Source of the DNA: Ruegeria arenilitoris
GTDB taxonomy: Bacteria; Pseudomonadota; Alphaproteobacteria; Rhodobacterales; Rhodobacteraceae
Length of the DNA: 64,000 nucleotides
Direction: 5' to 3'
Assembly (NCBI RefSeq): GCF_013031355.1
Contig: NZ_WPZO01000002.1
Span: 186,001-250,000, forward strand
In this document: positions 39,035 to 48,515 of the stretch, in pieces
How the letters are laid out: every line of letters begins with the position of its first letter
Position numbering within the stretch: position 1 is the stretch's first letter
Notes under the pieces: model-generated
What the model was told of the DNA's origin: nothing
Databases searched by the model: none
What the model saw: the letters and a program-made list of their open reading frames with translations, nothing else
Translations under genes and position numbers: made by a program

Positions 39035-40513
39035 TCAGATAAAGGCAGTCAGGAACACGAAAATCGCCGCTGACATGGCCGCAGCCGCAGGAACGGTGAT
39101 AACCCAAGCCGCCACGATGGTCATGAAATGCGAACGACGCACCAGCTTGCGGCGCTGGTGTTCTTCGCGGGCCAGTCGCTGTTCGGCGGGGCGCTGACGG
39201 TTCGTCTGCTTCCAGCGGCGATCCGAGTGCCATTCGCGATAGAAACCAACTCCGAACACCGCACCCACGGCGATATGGGTCGAGCTGACCGGCAGACCCA
39301 GCCAGCTGGCCACGATCACGGTAATCGCCGCCGACAGCGCCACACAGAAGGCGCGCATAGGGTTCAGCTTGGTGATCTGGCTGCCCACCATCCGGATCAG
39401 TTTGGGGCCGAACAGGAACAGACCGAACGAAATCCCGAATGCGCCAATTACCATCACCCAACTCGGGATCGCCACTTTCGAGGCGAAATCGCCGAATTCC
39501 GCCGTGTGTACGATCGCCGCCAAGGGGCCAACCGCGTTGGCCACATCATTGGCGCCGTGCGCGAAGCTGAGGAACGTCGCCGAGATCACCAGAGGCAAGC
39601 CAAACAGCGTTTTCAGAGATTTCGTGCGGTTTTCCAACCCTTCGGATTTGCGCCGCACCCAGGGCACCGTCACCGACCAGACCAGCAGGCCCGAGGCCAG
39701 GCCGATCAGCAGGGCCATTTCAAGCTCGATTTTCACGATCCGTTTCAGGCCTTTGACGGACAGATAGGTCGCAAACGCGGCTGCCATAACGGCCACAAGG
39801 ATCGGAACCCAACGGCGCGCGGCAGCAATCTTGTCGTCCTGATACTGGATCTTGGCTTTGATCAGCGCCAAAAAGCCCGCCGCGATCACTCCGCCCAGAA
39901 CCGGTGAGATTACCCAGCTTGCGGCGATGGCGCTCATCGTGCCCCAGCTGACCGCGCTCAGACCCGCTGCTGCGATGCCTGCGCCCATAACACCACCCAC
40001 GACCGAGTGCGTCGTCGAAACCGGTGCGCCGACCCAGGTGGCGAGGTTGACCCACATGGCTGATGAAATCAGAGCGGCCATCATCGCCCAGATAAACACA
40101 TTGCTGTTCTGAACCGAGGCCGGGTCGATGATTCCCTTGGAAATGGTCGAGACTACATCCCCACCCGCCAACAACGCGCCCGCGCTTTCGGCGATGGCCG
40201 CAATGAGGATCGCGCCGCCCATGGTCAGAGCATTGGCACCAACCGCCGGACCCATGTTGTTGGCCACATCGTTGGCGCCGATATTCACTGCCATATAGGC
40301 CCCAAAAACCGCTGCCGCGACAACGATCAACCCGCCATCGGCCTGTCCGAAAAACACTGCAGCCGACAGACCGGCCAGCGCAATAAAGGCCAGCGCAATG
40401 CCGGGCGCCAGCATCGGGCGCGCCACGTGGACATTTGCGTTTTCGACACGCGAGATGCGGTGCAGGTCGCTGTCCAGCGCCTGCCAACGGGTTTTTGTAG
40501 TCATGTTCGACAT
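39035..40513 (-). CDS. Inorganic phosphate transporter, PiT family
   Basis: A 492-residue inner-membrane protein with about 10-12 hydrophobic segments. Two inverted PiT signatures are visible: NIGANDVANNMGPAVGA in the N-half and SFAHGANDVANAVGPLAA in the C-half. These proteins import metal-phosphate with protons. A phoU-like partner is not adjacent. The gene is convergent with the PanE-type gene, six bases apart. Confidence 0.92.
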   Translation of the reverse strand: MSNMTTKTRWQALDSDLHRISRVENANVHVARPMLAPGIALAFIALAGLSAAVFFGQADGGLIVVAAAVFGAYMAVNIGANDVANNMGPAVGANALTMGGAILIAAIAESAGALLAGGDVVSTISKGIIDPASVQNSNVFIWAMMAALISSAMWVNLATWVGAPVSTTHSVVGGVMGAGIAAAGLSAVSWGTMSAIAASWVISPVLGGVIAAGFLALIKAKIQYQDDKIAAARRWVPILVAVMAAAFATYLSVKGLKRIVKIELEMALLIGLASGLLVWSVTVPWVRRKSEGLENRTKSLKTLFGLPLVISATFLSFAHGANDVANAVGPLAAIVHTAEFGDFASKVAIPSWVMVIGAFGISFGLFLFGPKLIRMVGSQITKLNPMRAFCVALSAAITVIVASWLGLPVSSTHIAVGAVFGVGFYREWHSDRRWKQTNRQRPAEQRLAREEHQRRKLVRRSHFMTIVAAWVITVPAAAAMSAAIFVFLTAFI

Positions 40514-40604
40514 GGGATTTTGCGGCTTACTTAATTTGACACACGCGGCTAGACGGATTCACCCGCATGGGCAACCGCTTTGTCATCAAATCTTCGCGAA
40601 ACTG

Positions 40605-41063
40605 TTACAGTTGGAGCAGTATGTCGCGCAATTCCGGCTCGTTGACGCGTTCGGCCGCCGTCGCAGGTGATACCCAGACCCGTTTGCGCGTGCCCGCTTC
40701 GGGAAAGTCGTCCACGAGATCTTGAACCTCGACCCGGTAAACACTGGTCAGTACTGGCAGGGCCGTGCCGTCTTTCAGGATTTTATCATAAGTAAAGTGG
40801 CCAATCGGCTCTTTGCCGGGGTCGGGCGCATGCACGCCTGCCTCTTCCCAAGCCTCCTGCAGGGCGGTTTCGGCGCCGTCCTTGCCATCAATCGGCCAGC
40901 CCTTGGGGATGATCCAGCGCCCGGTATCGCGGCTGGTGATCAGCAGAACCTCGGGCCCCGTATTGGTTTGTCGTGTGCACAGTGCTGCGAACTGCACCCG
41001 CCGGGGGCGCAGAAAAATGGGTCGAGCGACCTCCTCCCAGATGTTTCGCAACCATTTTGTCAT
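40605..41063 (-). CDS. NUDIX hydrolase, second paralogue
   Basis: A 152-residue protein related to the one at 7819. The box runs G55-V77: PKGWPIDGKDGAETALQEAW then EEAGV. As in its paralogue, the first consensus Glu is replaced (Lys61) and the consensus Arg is Gln69, while E70, E73 and E74 remain. Substrate may be a nucleoside or inositol polyphosphate. The 91 bases between this gene and the PiT start region, and the 151 bases up to hrpB, contain no gene I can support. Confidence 0.85.
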   Translation of the reverse strand: MTKWLRNIWEEVARPIFLRPRRVQFAALCTRQTNTGPEVLLITSRDTGRWIIPKGWPIDGKDGAETALQEAWEEAGVHAPDPGKEPIGHFTYDKILKDGTALPVLTSVYRVEVQDLVDDFPEAGTRKRVWVSPATAAERVNEPELRDILLQL

Positions 41064-41214
41064 AAGCTAGTCTTTTGTTCGCGCGTTAACGTCGAGCCGC
41101 AGTGATATAACAACAATAAGCTGCATCTTCAATGAGCCTTTGTGCACTGGAAATTCAAGAGCTTCTCGTGCCAGTAAGCGAACCAGACTAAACCTCTATA
41201 ATCTAAACATAAGG

Positions 41215-43668
41215 TCAATCGCGGTTCTGTCCCCGCCGTTTGGCGCGCAGGGTGGGGTCCGCCTGGGTTGGGTCTTCGGGCCAGGGGTGTTTGGGGTATT
41301 GTGCGCGCATATCCTTGCGAACGTCCGCGTAAGACCCCGCCCAGAAGCCCGGCAGATCGCGCGTGATCTGGATTGGGCGTTGTGCCGGGGACAGCAGGGT
41401 GATTTTCAGCGCCTCGCCCCCAACGACAGGGTGCCGCGTGACCCCGAACAGCTCCTGCAGGCGCACCGAAATTTCAGGAATCGCGCCGCCGTAATCAATC
41501 GGTACCTTGCGGCCCAACGGTGTCTCAAACGACCCGGGCGCGCGACGGTCAAGCTCTTGTGTCTGGTTCCAGTCCAGCCGGGCACGTAGGGCGGGCAACA
41601 GGTCGAACCGCTTCCACTCCTCGGCATTGCGCACGCCTGAGAGCATCGGCAGCAGCCAGTCTTCAAGGGTTTGGGTCAGCCCCTCGATGGTGAAATCGGG
41701 CAAATCCACGCCTTCGGCCCGCACCAGTTCCACGCGGGCGGCAAGCCGTGCTGCGGCGCCCTCCAGCCGCAGGCCCAAATCGCGTACGCCGTCCAGCATG
41801 GCCTGCGCCACCGCGTCGTCCGGGACATTCTTCCAGATGCGGTCGCTCAGTGTGATTGCGCCGAACCTCTCTTGCTGGCGCGCCACCACCCGGCGATCGC
41901 GTTTTGACCATTCGCAACTGTCGACCCAGTCTATCTGATCCGCAAACAGGTCGCGAATCTCGCGTTCCGATATCTGGGCTGCCATGCGCACGCGCGCCTC
42001 GCGCGGATTGCCGTCGGTATCCGTGACCACCAGATAGGGCGCGGCGGCAAGTGTGTCGTCGGGGTCCAGCACAACCCCTTTACCACCGGACAAAACATAG
42101 CGCGGCACATCGCCCTTGCGGCGTTGCCCGATCCGGTCGGGATAGGTCAGCGCGGCCATCGAAGCAGGGCTTAGATCGGCGGAGTTGCCCTGTTTGCGCA
42201 GCCGCTTAGCCTCAGCCTTGATCCGATCTACGGCACTCGCATTCACCTGCCAGACCCGATTGCGCTGAAACGCGCGCATGTCGCGCAACGCTTCCAGCCG
42301 CAGCAGCATGTCCGCCGGAGCCCCTCTGAGCGGATCGCGCTCCGCCATCAGTGCGGCCAAGGGCGCGGCGTTTGGCCCGGCACGCACCAGCATGTGCCCC
42401 AAACGCGGGTGCAGAGGCAGCGCGGCCAGCGCGCGCCCGTGTTCGGTGATCCGCCCTTTGGCATCCAGCGCGCCCAGCATTGTCAGCAGGGCCTTCGCCT
42501 CGGCCATGGTGCCTTCGGGCGGTGGTGTCAGGAAGGCCAGATCGTTCGGTTCTGCGCCCCACAGCGCCAGCTCCAGGGCCAGTCCGGTCAGGTCGGCAGC
42601 TTCGATCTCGGCCGGGGGATAAGCGGCCAGAGCACCTTCTTCGCCCTTGGACCACAATCGATAGCAGACCCCATCGGCCACACGCCCGGCGCGGCCTGCG
42701 CGCTGGGTGGCCTCGGCCCGGGTCACGCGCTCGGTCACCAGCCGCGACATGCCCGATCCCGGATCGAACCGCGACCGCCGTGCTTGCCCCATATCGACCA
42801 CCACGCGGATGTCGGGGATGGTCAGCGAGGTCTCGGCGATCGATGTGGCCAGCACAACTTTGCGCCCCTCTTTAACCGGTGTAATCGCCTCGCGCTGGGC
42901 AGCAAAGGGCATCGCCCCGAACAGGGGACGTATCACGCAATCGCCGGGCAATCGCCCGGACAGGGCACCCTCGGCCCGCCGGATTTCACCCTCGCCGGGC
43001 AGGAACACCAACACGCCGCCGCCGGTTTTACGCGTGTCCCGCTCGGCCTGGGCCACCAGATCGACCAGAGCATCCAGTCGCCGAGCCTGCACCCCCAAGG
43101 GCCGGTCCAGCCAGCGGGTTTCGACCGGATAGCTGCGCCCCTCGGAGGTGACGAGGGGAGCCTCCATCAGCCGGCCCACGGGTTCAGCATCCAGCGTTGC
43201 GGACATCGCCAGCAGGATAAGATCGTCCCGCAGCGCGCCGGTGACCTCAAGGCACAACGCCAGGCCCAGATCGGCGTTCAGAGAGCGTTCGTGGAATTCG
43301 TCGAAGATTACCGCACCTACGCCGGGCAGGTCAGGGTCAGATTGCAGCATCCGGGTCAGGATGCCCTCGGTAACTACCTCGATCCGCGTGGATTTCGAAA
43401 CCTTGGCGTCACCACGAACCCGGTAGCCGACCGTCTCACCCGCGCGCTGCCCCAAAGTTTCCGCCATCCGTTCAGCCGCGGCGCGTGCGGCCAGCCTGCG
43501 CGGTTCCAGCATCACGATCTTGCCATCACACACGCCCGCTTCGAGCATCGCCAGCGGCACCCGTGTCGTCTTGCCCGCACCCGGAGGCGCCTGCAACACG
43601 GCACGGCCCGAAGCCTTAAGGGCGGCAAGCAGGTCGGGGATGGCGTCGTCGATGGGCAAGCGTGTCAT
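41215..43668 (-). CDS. hrpB: ATP-dependent helicase HrpB
   Basis: An 817-residue DEAH-box helicase. Motif I is QAPPGAGKTTRVPL, motif II is DEFH in IFDEFHERS, motif III MSATLD, and motif VI EATQRAGRAGR. The HrpB C-terminal region follows (PRYVLSGGKGVVLDPDD, and the late FWAGSYADVRKDMRAQYPKH in parts). Its cellular role is not well defined. The ATG at 43668 opens MTRLPIDDAIPDLL; the frame continues upstream to 44166 but would overlap the divergent meaB gene. Confidence 0.93.
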   Translation of the reverse strand: MTRLPIDDAIPDLLAALKASGRAVLQAPPGAGKTTRVPLAMLEAGVCDGKIVMLEPRRLAARAAAERMAETLGQRAGETVGYRVRGDAKVSKSTRIEVVTEGILTRMLQSDPDLPGVGAVIFDEFHERSLNADLGLALCLEVTGALRDDLILLAMSATLDAEPVGRLMEAPLVTSEGRSYPVETRWLDRPLGVQARRLDALVDLVAQAERDTRKTGGGVLVFLPGEGEIRRAEGALSGRLPGDCVIRPLFGAMPFAAQREAITPVKEGRKVVLATSIAETSLTIPDIRVVVDMGQARRSRFDPGSGMSRLVTERVTRAEATQRAGRAGRVADGVCYRLWSKGEEGALAAYPPAEIEAADLTGLALELALWGAEPNDLAFLTPPPEGTMAEAKALLTMLGALDAKGRITEHGRALAALPLHPRLGHMLVRAGPNAAPLAALMAERDPLRGAPADMLLRLEALRDMRAFQRNRVWQVNASAVDRIKAEAKRLRKQGNSADLSPASMAALTYPDRIGQRRKGDVPRYVLSGGKGVVLDPDDTLAAAPYLVVTDTDGNPREARVRMAAQISEREIRDLFADQIDWVDSCEWSKRDRRVVARQQERFGAITLSDRIWKNVPDDAVAQAMLDGVRDLGLRLEGAAARLAARVELVRAEGVDLPDFTIEGLTQTLEDWLLPMLSGVRNAEEWKRFDLLPALRARLDWNQTQELDRRAPGSFETPLGRKVPIDYGGAIPEISVRLQELFGVTRHPVVGGEALKITLLSPAQRPIQITRDLPGFWAGSYADVRKDMRAQYPKHPWPEDPTQADPTLRAKRRGQNRD

Positions 43669-43797
43669 ACGGGCTTTATCCGCCAACCTTTCCGCAAGGT
43701 CCAGTTCCGGCAGGCTGCGGCAATTCTCATGGCGCTTGGCACTGGACAAACCCCGTTCTGCTACGCCATCAAGGCGAAAATCGGGTAGGGGACGCGC

Positions 43798-44775
43798 ATG
43801 AACACCGCTGAGCTGGGCGACAGGATATTGAATGGCGAGCGCCGCGCGCTGGCCCGGGCGATCACGCTGGTCGAAAGCGGCCGCGACGATCACCGGGCGC
43901 AGGCGACCGAACTGCTGGCCCATGTCGCCAAGTCCGAGCGGCAATCCCTGCGCATCGGTCTGTCGGGAACGCCCGGGGTGGGCAAGTCCACCTTTATCGA
44001 GAGCTTCGGTATGATGCTGATCGGGCAGGGGCTGCGCGTGGCAGTGCTGGCGGTCGATCCCAGCTCGGCCCGGTCGGGTGGCTCGATTCTGGGTGACAAA
44101 ACCCGGATGGAGCGCCTGAGCCGCGAGAGAAACGCCTTTATCCGCCCATCGCCCAGCCAATCGCATCTGGGCGGTGTCGCGCGTCGCACGCGCGAGGCGA
44201 TTGCTTTGTGCGAAGCGGCGGCTTTCGATGTGGTCCTAATCGAAACTGTGGGCGTGGGTCAGTCGGAAACCGTAGTGTCTGAGATGTCCGACCTGTTCCT
44301 GTTGCTGCTGGCCCCTGCGGGCGGTGACGAGTTGCAGGGTGTCAAACGCGGCATCATGGAAATGGCCGACATGATTCTGGTCAACAAGGCGGACGGAGAC
44401 CTGAAGGCCACCGCCACCCGTACCTGTGCCGATTACGCCGGTGCCCTGCGCCTGTTGCGCAAACGCCCTCAGGATCCGGAAGGGTTCCCCAAGGCCATGA
44501 CGGTCTCGGCGGTCGAAGAACATGGGCTGGAGGGTGCGTGGACCGAGATGCAGTCCCTCACCCAGTCGCGCCGGGACAGCGGCCACTGGGACGCGAACCG
44601 GGCGGCGCAGGCGCAATACTGGTTCGAGCAAGAGGTGCGCGCGGCCCTTTTGGCGCAATTGTCCACCGCTCAGGCGCGGGCGGATATGGAGCAGTTGGGC
44701 GCACAGGTGCGGGCAGGTGGGCTGAGTCCCTCGGCGGCTGCGGAATCCATGTTGTCGTCACTGATTCCCCGTTAG
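43798..44775 (+). CDS. meaB: Methylmalonyl-CoA mutase-associated GTPase MeaB
   Basis: A 325-residue G3E-type P-loop GTPase. Walker A is GTPGVGKST (from residue 57), followed by AVDPSSARSGGSILGDKTRM, the switch region IETVGVGQSE and the NKADGD base motif. It chaperones cobalamin loading and protects methylmalonyl-CoA mutase or related mutases. The mutase genes are not within the window. It is divergent from hrpB with 129 bases between starts. Confidence 0.93.
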   Translation: MNTAELGDRILNGERRALARAITLVESGRDDHRAQATELLAHVAKSERQSLRIGLSGTPGVGKSTFIESFGMMLIGQGLRVAVLAVDPSSARSGGSILGDKTRMERLSRERNAFIRPSPSQSHLGGVARRTREAIALCEAAAFDVVLIETVGVGQSETVVSEMSDLFLLLLAPAGGDELQGVKRGIMEMADMILVNKADGDLKATATRTCADYAGALRLLRKRPQDPEGFPKAMTVSAVEEHGLEGAWTEMQSLTQSRRDSGHWDANRAAQAQYWFEQEVRAALLAQLSTAQARADMEQLGAQVRAGGLSPSAAAESMLSSLIPR

Positions 44776-44887
44776 ACGCTCTGGCTGTTTGTTACGCGGC
44801 GGACACTCGGACTGAAACCGGGCTAACGGACTGACGGTGGCGCGGAAACGTGTTAATCTGGCCTCCTGAAATATTGGACCGGCCCGA

Positions 44888-46072
44888 ATGCCCAGAATTG
44901 TTGGGACAAATAGCGACGACGATATCGACGTCACAAACAACAACGGGACCCTGAACGGGAATCCGGAAGGGTCTCCTATTGAAAATATCCGGGGCCGAGG
45001 CGGTGATGACGACATAAATGTCACCAACAGTGTCATCGCCGACAACGTGATCGGCAATGCCGGAAGTGACACCATAACCGTTACCAACAGCACCGTCGGC
45101 GGCCGCGTTGCATCGGGGTCGGATGCTGACACCGTTGATATTACGGGCTCGACCGTCGGGTCCATTCGGTTGGGCGGCGGCGACGACACCCTGAATTTCA
45201 GCAGTACGTCCGTTACCGACGATATTCGCGGCGGCAACGGAACCGACACGCTGAACCTGCCCGTCGGGACCGTGATCAATGACAGTGTTTTTGGCACTAT
45301 CACGGTCGAGGATGGCGTCGGCTATTCATTATCCAGCGGTACGTTTACCCTGCCGTCCGGCATCGTGGTTACGTATTCGGCGTTCGAAAACGGCTCGGGG
45401 GTTCCATGCTTTACCCGTGACACATCTATTCTGACTCAGACAGGAAAGCGCCCGATTCAAGAGCTGCAGACCGGGGATATGATCCCCACCATGGAGCACG
45501 GGCTGCAAAGCATCCACTGGATTGGTCGCCGCGGGTTTGACCGGGCCGCATTGCTGAACAATCCGCGCCTTTGGCCGGTTCGCATTCTGGCCGGAGCACT
45601 GGGCAATGGCCTGCCCCGGCGGGACCTGCTGGTCTCGCGCCAACACAGGATGCTGGTACAGTCGAAAATCGCGGAACGCATGTTCGGCACATCCGAGGTG
45701 TTGATCCCTGCTATCAAGCTGACCGTCCTGCCGGGGATTTTTGTCGATGAAACCGTGGCGGGGGTAGAGTATTTTCACCTGTTGTTTGATCGCCATCAGG
45801 TGATCTTTGCCGAAGATGCCCCGACCGAAAGCCTGTTCACCGGTTCTGAGGCCCTGAAATCGCTTGGCGCGGATGCAAGGCGCGAGATTTTTGAAATTTT
45901 CCCTGAGTTGATCGAAATGCGACTGACGCCAAAGCCTGCGCGCTTTATCCCGCGCGGACGGCAGCAGGCGCGCCTGCTGGAACGGCACCGAAAAAACAAC
46001 AAACCGCTTTTGCGGGCAGAAACCTATCCAGTCAGCGATGTCGGTTTAAAGAATTCGCTTGATCCGTCTTGA
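44888..46072 (+). CDS. Hint-domain protein with RTX-like repeats
   Basis: A 394-residue acidic protein. Residues 35-125 contain repeated GGDDDIN, GNAGSDT, GSDADT, GGGDDTLNF and GGNGTDTLNL units, similar to calcium-binding beta-roll repeats but more degenerate. A Hedgehog/intein-type (Hint_2) domain begins at Cys174 in VPCFTRDTSILTQTGKRPI and includes LVSRQHRMLV. There is no Sec signal, as expected for type I secretion, but no secretion genes adjoin. Such proteins are frequent in roseobacters and their function is unknown; the Hint part may self-cleave. Confidence 0.82.
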   Translation: MPRIVGTNSDDDIDVTNNNGTLNGNPEGSPIENIRGRGGDDDINVTNSVIADNVIGNAGSDTITVTNSTVGGRVASGSDADTVDITGSTVGSIRLGGGDDTLNFSSTSVTDDIRGGNGTDTLNLPVGTVINDSVFGTITVEDGVGYSLSSGTFTLPSGIVVTYSAFENGSGVPCFTRDTSILTQTGKRPIQELQTGDMIPTMEHGLQSIHWIGRRGFDRAALLNNPRLWPVRILAGALGNGLPRRDLLVSRQHRMLVQSKIAERMFGTSEVLIPAIKLTVLPGIFVDETVAGVEYFHLLFDRHQVIFAEDAPTESLFTGSEALKSLGADARREIFEIFPELIEMRLTPKPARFIPRGRQQARLLERHRKNNKPLLRAETYPVSDVGLKNSLDPS

Positions 46073-46146
46073 CCCTTCCTGCGATTCCCACTACACGCAT
46101 CCAACCAGTTTTCGGGCGCGACTTCGGGTTGCGCCCCTTGTGATTT

Positions 46147-46169
46147 GGCCGAGGGCGTTATGCCCGGCC
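46147..46169 (+). promoter_or_regulatory. Leader hairpin upstream of rpmB
   Basis: GGCC-GA-GGGC, loop GTTAT, GCCC-GGCC forms an eight-pair stem with a two-base bulge, ending 22 bases before the rpmB start. It might contribute to autogenous control, as many ribosomal genes have such leaders, but this is a guess from structure only. Confidence 0.3.
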
Positions 46170-46191
46170 TCCAGAAACAAAGGAAGAAACC

Positions 46192-46479
46192 ATGTCGCGC
46201 CGTTGCGAACTGACCGGAAAAGGCCCGATGACTGGCAACAATGTCAGCCACGCCAAAAACAGAACTCGTCGTCGTTTTCTGCCGAACCTGAACGACGTTA
46301 CCCTGCAGTCCGAAGCTCTGGGCCGTGGCGTCAAGCTGCGCATCTCGGCTGCTGCTCTGCGTTCGGTTGACCATCGCGGTGGCCTGGATGCGTTCCTGGC
46401 CAAAGCCAAGGACGAAGAGCTGTCGGCAAACGCGCTGAAAGTGAAAAAGGAAATCGCCAAGGCACAAGCCTCGGCCTAA
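46192..46479 (+). CDS. rpmB: 50S ribosomal protein L28
   Basis: A 95-residue basic ribosomal protein. It begins [20 protein letters not shown] and has [15 protein letters not shown], both characteristic of L28. Length is that of alphaproteobacterial L28, which carries a C-terminal Lys/Ala extension. AAAGGAAG precedes the ATG. A strong terminator follows at 46506, so it is a single-gene transcript. Confidence 0.97.
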   Translation: MSRRCELTGKGPMTGNNVSHAKNRTRRRFLPNLNDVTLQSEALGRGVKLRISAAALRSVDHRGGLDAFLAKAKDEELSANALKVKKEIAKAQASA

Positions 46480-46505
46480 GCCCTTTTTTCACTGCGAAGA
46501 AATTC

Positions 46506-46540
46506 GACCCTGTACCGCAAGGTGCAGGGTCTTTTCTTTC
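46506..46540 (+). terminator. Rho-independent terminator of rpmB
   Basis: GACCCTGTACC (46506-46516), loop GCAA, GGTGCAGGGTC (46521-46531) makes an 11-pair stem with one T-G pair, followed by TTTTCTTTC. Confidence 0.92.
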
Positions 46541-46652
46541 GTGGGGCGTTCTCAAATTGGAGCTAAAATTCCCCTGTTGGTGACATTGTTCACATACACT
46601 TAGCTCTGCCTGTTTTATGTTTAGTCATATTCATCTGGCGGAGTTCTATCTC

Positions 46653-46802
46653 ATGTCTTTCAAACTATCTGAATACCTCTCCCTGTTGGCTGCCTTTGTT
46701 GGCAAATCGTTTGGGACATGCTTTCGGATGCAACGACAGGTGAACAGGTTGCATACGAGCCTGACCAAAGGGTCTGTCAAACGTCCCGGCGTGGACGGCT
46801 GA
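46653..46802 (+). CDS. Possible small protein of unknown function
   Basis: A 49-codon frame (or 61 from the ATG at 46617) in the AT-richer 340-base gap between rpmB and the next gene. GGAG lies ten bases before the ATG at 46653. The product has a short hydrophobic stretch and a basic C-terminus (NRLHTSLTKGSVKRPGVDG). I do not recognise it and it may not be real; otherwise this gap holds nothing I can name. Confidence 0.2.
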   Translation: MSFKLSEYLSLLAAFVGKSFGTCFRMQRQVNRLHTSLTKGSVKRPGVDG

Positions 46803-46884
46803 CACCAAACCCAACCTTGCGGGCTTCGGGCGTCTCCGATTGCGCTTGAAGCCCGCTTTGCGACGGGCTTATATCCGGCGCAGG

Positions 46885-47235
46885 ATGAAGACCGTTCTGA
46901 ACAGATTCCTGCCTTTGGCACTTTCGCTGCTCGTCATATTGACTGGGCAGGGGGTGGCTGCGTCGCGCGGGCTGGACACAGCGGTGGGGCAGATGGTGCT
47001 GTGCACCGGCTCGGGTCCTGTGGTGGTCTATATGGACGCCGAAGGCCAACCGGCGAAGCCCCCGCATTTCTGCCCGGATTACGCTCTGACCCTGTTGGGC
47101 GCGATTGCGGTTTCGGGACCCGAACTGCCTGTGGTCCCGAAAACCGGTCGGCCGGCACCCTTGCGCAAGGCGGACAGTCTGATTGCCCTTCCGGTTCCCT
47201 ACAGACCGGCCCGTGCGCCTCCAGTTCTGATCTGA
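46885..47235 (+). CDS. Hypothetical exported protein, possibly DUF2946-like
   Basis: A 116-residue protein with an N-terminal signal peptide (MKTVLNRFLPLALSLLVILT...VAA). The mature part has a VLCTGSGPVVVYMDAEGQP segment and HFCPDY, two Cys and one His that could bind a metal. This resembles DUF2946 proteins often next to copper chaperones, and a PCu(A)C gene follows 40 bases downstream, but I am not certain of the family. The ribosome site is poor (AGG almost touching ATG), so the start may be elsewhere. Confidence 0.6.
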   Translation: MKTVLNRFLPLALSLLVILTGQGVAASRGLDTAVGQMVLCTGSGPVVVYMDAEGQPAKPPHFCPDYALTLLGAIAVSGPELPVVPKTGRPAPLRKADSLIALPVPYRPARAPPVLI

Positions 47236-47275
47236 AGATTTACTCTTATCAGACACTTGAACAAGGAGAGGCACG

Positions 47276-47749
47276 ATGTCCCTCAAATCCAAACTCCTGG
47301 CCACTTTGGCCACCGCACTTCTGGCCACTTCTGCCTGGGCGCAGGATGCAATTTCCGTCAATGATGCTTATGCCCGGTCGTCGGGCAAGTCGGCCAAGGC
47401 CGGTGCGGCTTTCATGATGATCCAAAACGCTGGCGAAACCGATGACCGGCTGATCGGCGTGAAATCGGATGCGGCTGCACGGGTCGAGTTGCATACCCAT
47501 AAGGTTGATGACAATGGCGTGGCCAAGATGGTGCATGTCGAGGAAGGCTTTGTCATTCCGGCAGGCGAGATGCACATGCTGAAACGCGGCGGTGACCATG
47601 TGATGTTCATGGGCCTGACCGCTCCGTTCGAGCATGGCGCGACGGTTCCCGTGACCCTGATCTTTGAAAAGGCGGGCGAGGTTGAAATCGAGATTCCCGT
47701 CGATCTGGAACGTCAGGACAAAGGCGGTCACGGTTCGCATTCGAACTAA
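47276..47749 (+). CDS. Periplasmic copper chaperone PCu(A)C
   Basis: A 157-residue protein with a Sec signal (cleavage after AWA). The copper ligands are in the H-M motif: His of LHTHK, Met of AKMVHVE, and His and Met of GEMHMLKRGGDHVMFMGL. A short His-rich tail (GGHGSHSN) could add a second site. PCu(A)C delivers Cu(I) to the CuA or CuB centre of cytochrome oxidase, working with Sco, which is not in the window. AAGGAGAGG precedes the ATG. Confidence 0.9.
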   Translation: MSLKSKLLATLATALLATSAWAQDAISVNDAYARSSGKSAKAGAAFMMIQNAGETDDRLIGVKSDAAARVELHTHKVDDNGVAKMVHVEEGFVIPAGEMHMLKRGGDHVMFMGLTAPFEHGATVPVTLIFEKAGEVEIEIPVDLERQDKGGHGSHSN

Positions 47750-47765
47750 GCGAACGCCTGTCTTC

Positions 47766-47782
47766 GGGCCGCTCTGCGGCCC
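47766..47782 (+). terminator. First hairpin downstream of the PCu(A)C gene
   Basis: GGGCCGC-TCT-GCGGCCC is a perfect seven-base stem 17 bases after the stop. It has no T-run and probably works, if at all, with the next hairpin. Confidence 0.4.
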
Positions 47783-47795
47783 TCATCCATGCGTC

Positions 47796-47822
47796 AGGTC
47801 GGGCCTTGCCCGGCCTGTTTGC
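47796..47822 (+). terminator. Probable terminator of the copper gene pair
   Basis: AGGTCGGGC (47796-47804), loop CTT, GCCCGGCCT (47808-47816) is a nine-pair stem with one T-G pair, followed by GTTTGCGTT. It ends just before the convergent DUF308 gene. Confidence 0.55.
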
Positions 47823-47837
47823 GTTGTGCCGAACGGA

Positions 47838-48446
47838 TCAGCGATTGACCACCCGCATCGCGACACGGTCATGGGCGCGTTTGAAGCGCGCAGTCAGCCA
47901 GAACATCACTGCCGAAAAGGTCAGAGCTCCGAACGCGATGGCCCATCCCAGGGCCACCATGCCGCTGCCGGGCCAGAAGATCAGCACCAGCCCGATCACC
48001 AATGCCACGATCCCCGAGTTGCGGACCGAAGCGGCATCTGGATGTTGATCCGACATCTGCCGCCAAGCCATCAGAGAGCCGACCCCCATGATCAGCGCCC
48101 ATGCGCCCAGAAGGAAGAAGGTCAGCCGGGCCACGCCTTCGGGCCAGATCAACAGCACCAGTCCGATCAGCAGCGCGCCGATACCCACGCCTCCAATCAG
48201 TCCCCGCCGACCAAAGCCCAGCAAGGTCAGTGCGCCGTCGAACACCAGCAAAAGGCCGAGAAGTCGCAACAGCAGAGAGATGCTGCCCGTCGGCCAGAAC
48301 AGGGCTGCGATGCCCAGCGCCCCGGCCAGAATCCCACGCAGCAGGAAGGTCCACCACAGGCCTGCCAACTGATCCCCCAGCGCGTCGCGGCCGTCCAGGG
48401 TGCCGTCATCAAGGATTTCTTCGCGTGGAAACTGGGGGTCTGTCAT
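47838..48446 (-). CDS. HdeD/DUF308-family membrane protein
   Basis: A 202-residue protein with six hydrophobic segments in three pairs and a hydrophilic N-terminus. Repeats like GIAALFWPTGSISLLL, GLVLLIWPEGVARLTFF and GLVLIFWPGSGMVAL follow the DUF308 pattern, in which each pair carries a W-P turn. HdeD in enterobacteria is linked to acid resistance; the general function is unknown. Confidence 0.82.
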   Translation of the reverse strand: MTDPQFPREEILDDGTLDGRDALGDQLAGLWWTFLLRGILAGALGIAALFWPTGSISLLLRLLGLLLVFDGALTLLGFGRRGLIGGVGIGALLIGLVLLIWPEGVARLTFFLLGAWALIMGVGSLMAWRQMSDQHPDAASVRNSGIVALVIGLVLIFWPGSGMVALGWAIAFGALTFSAVMFWLTARFKRAHDRVAMRVVNR

Positions 48447-48515
48447 AATGCTCTCCCGGCGTGTTAGGGCTTTACTATAAACAGGAAAATCTGCTGCTGT
48501 CTGCGAGGATTTCAG

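Noticed and set aside
41215..44166. HrpB extended by 166 residues upstream
   Set aside because: The extension would overlap the start of the divergent meaB gene, and homologous HrpB proteins start near MTRLPI.
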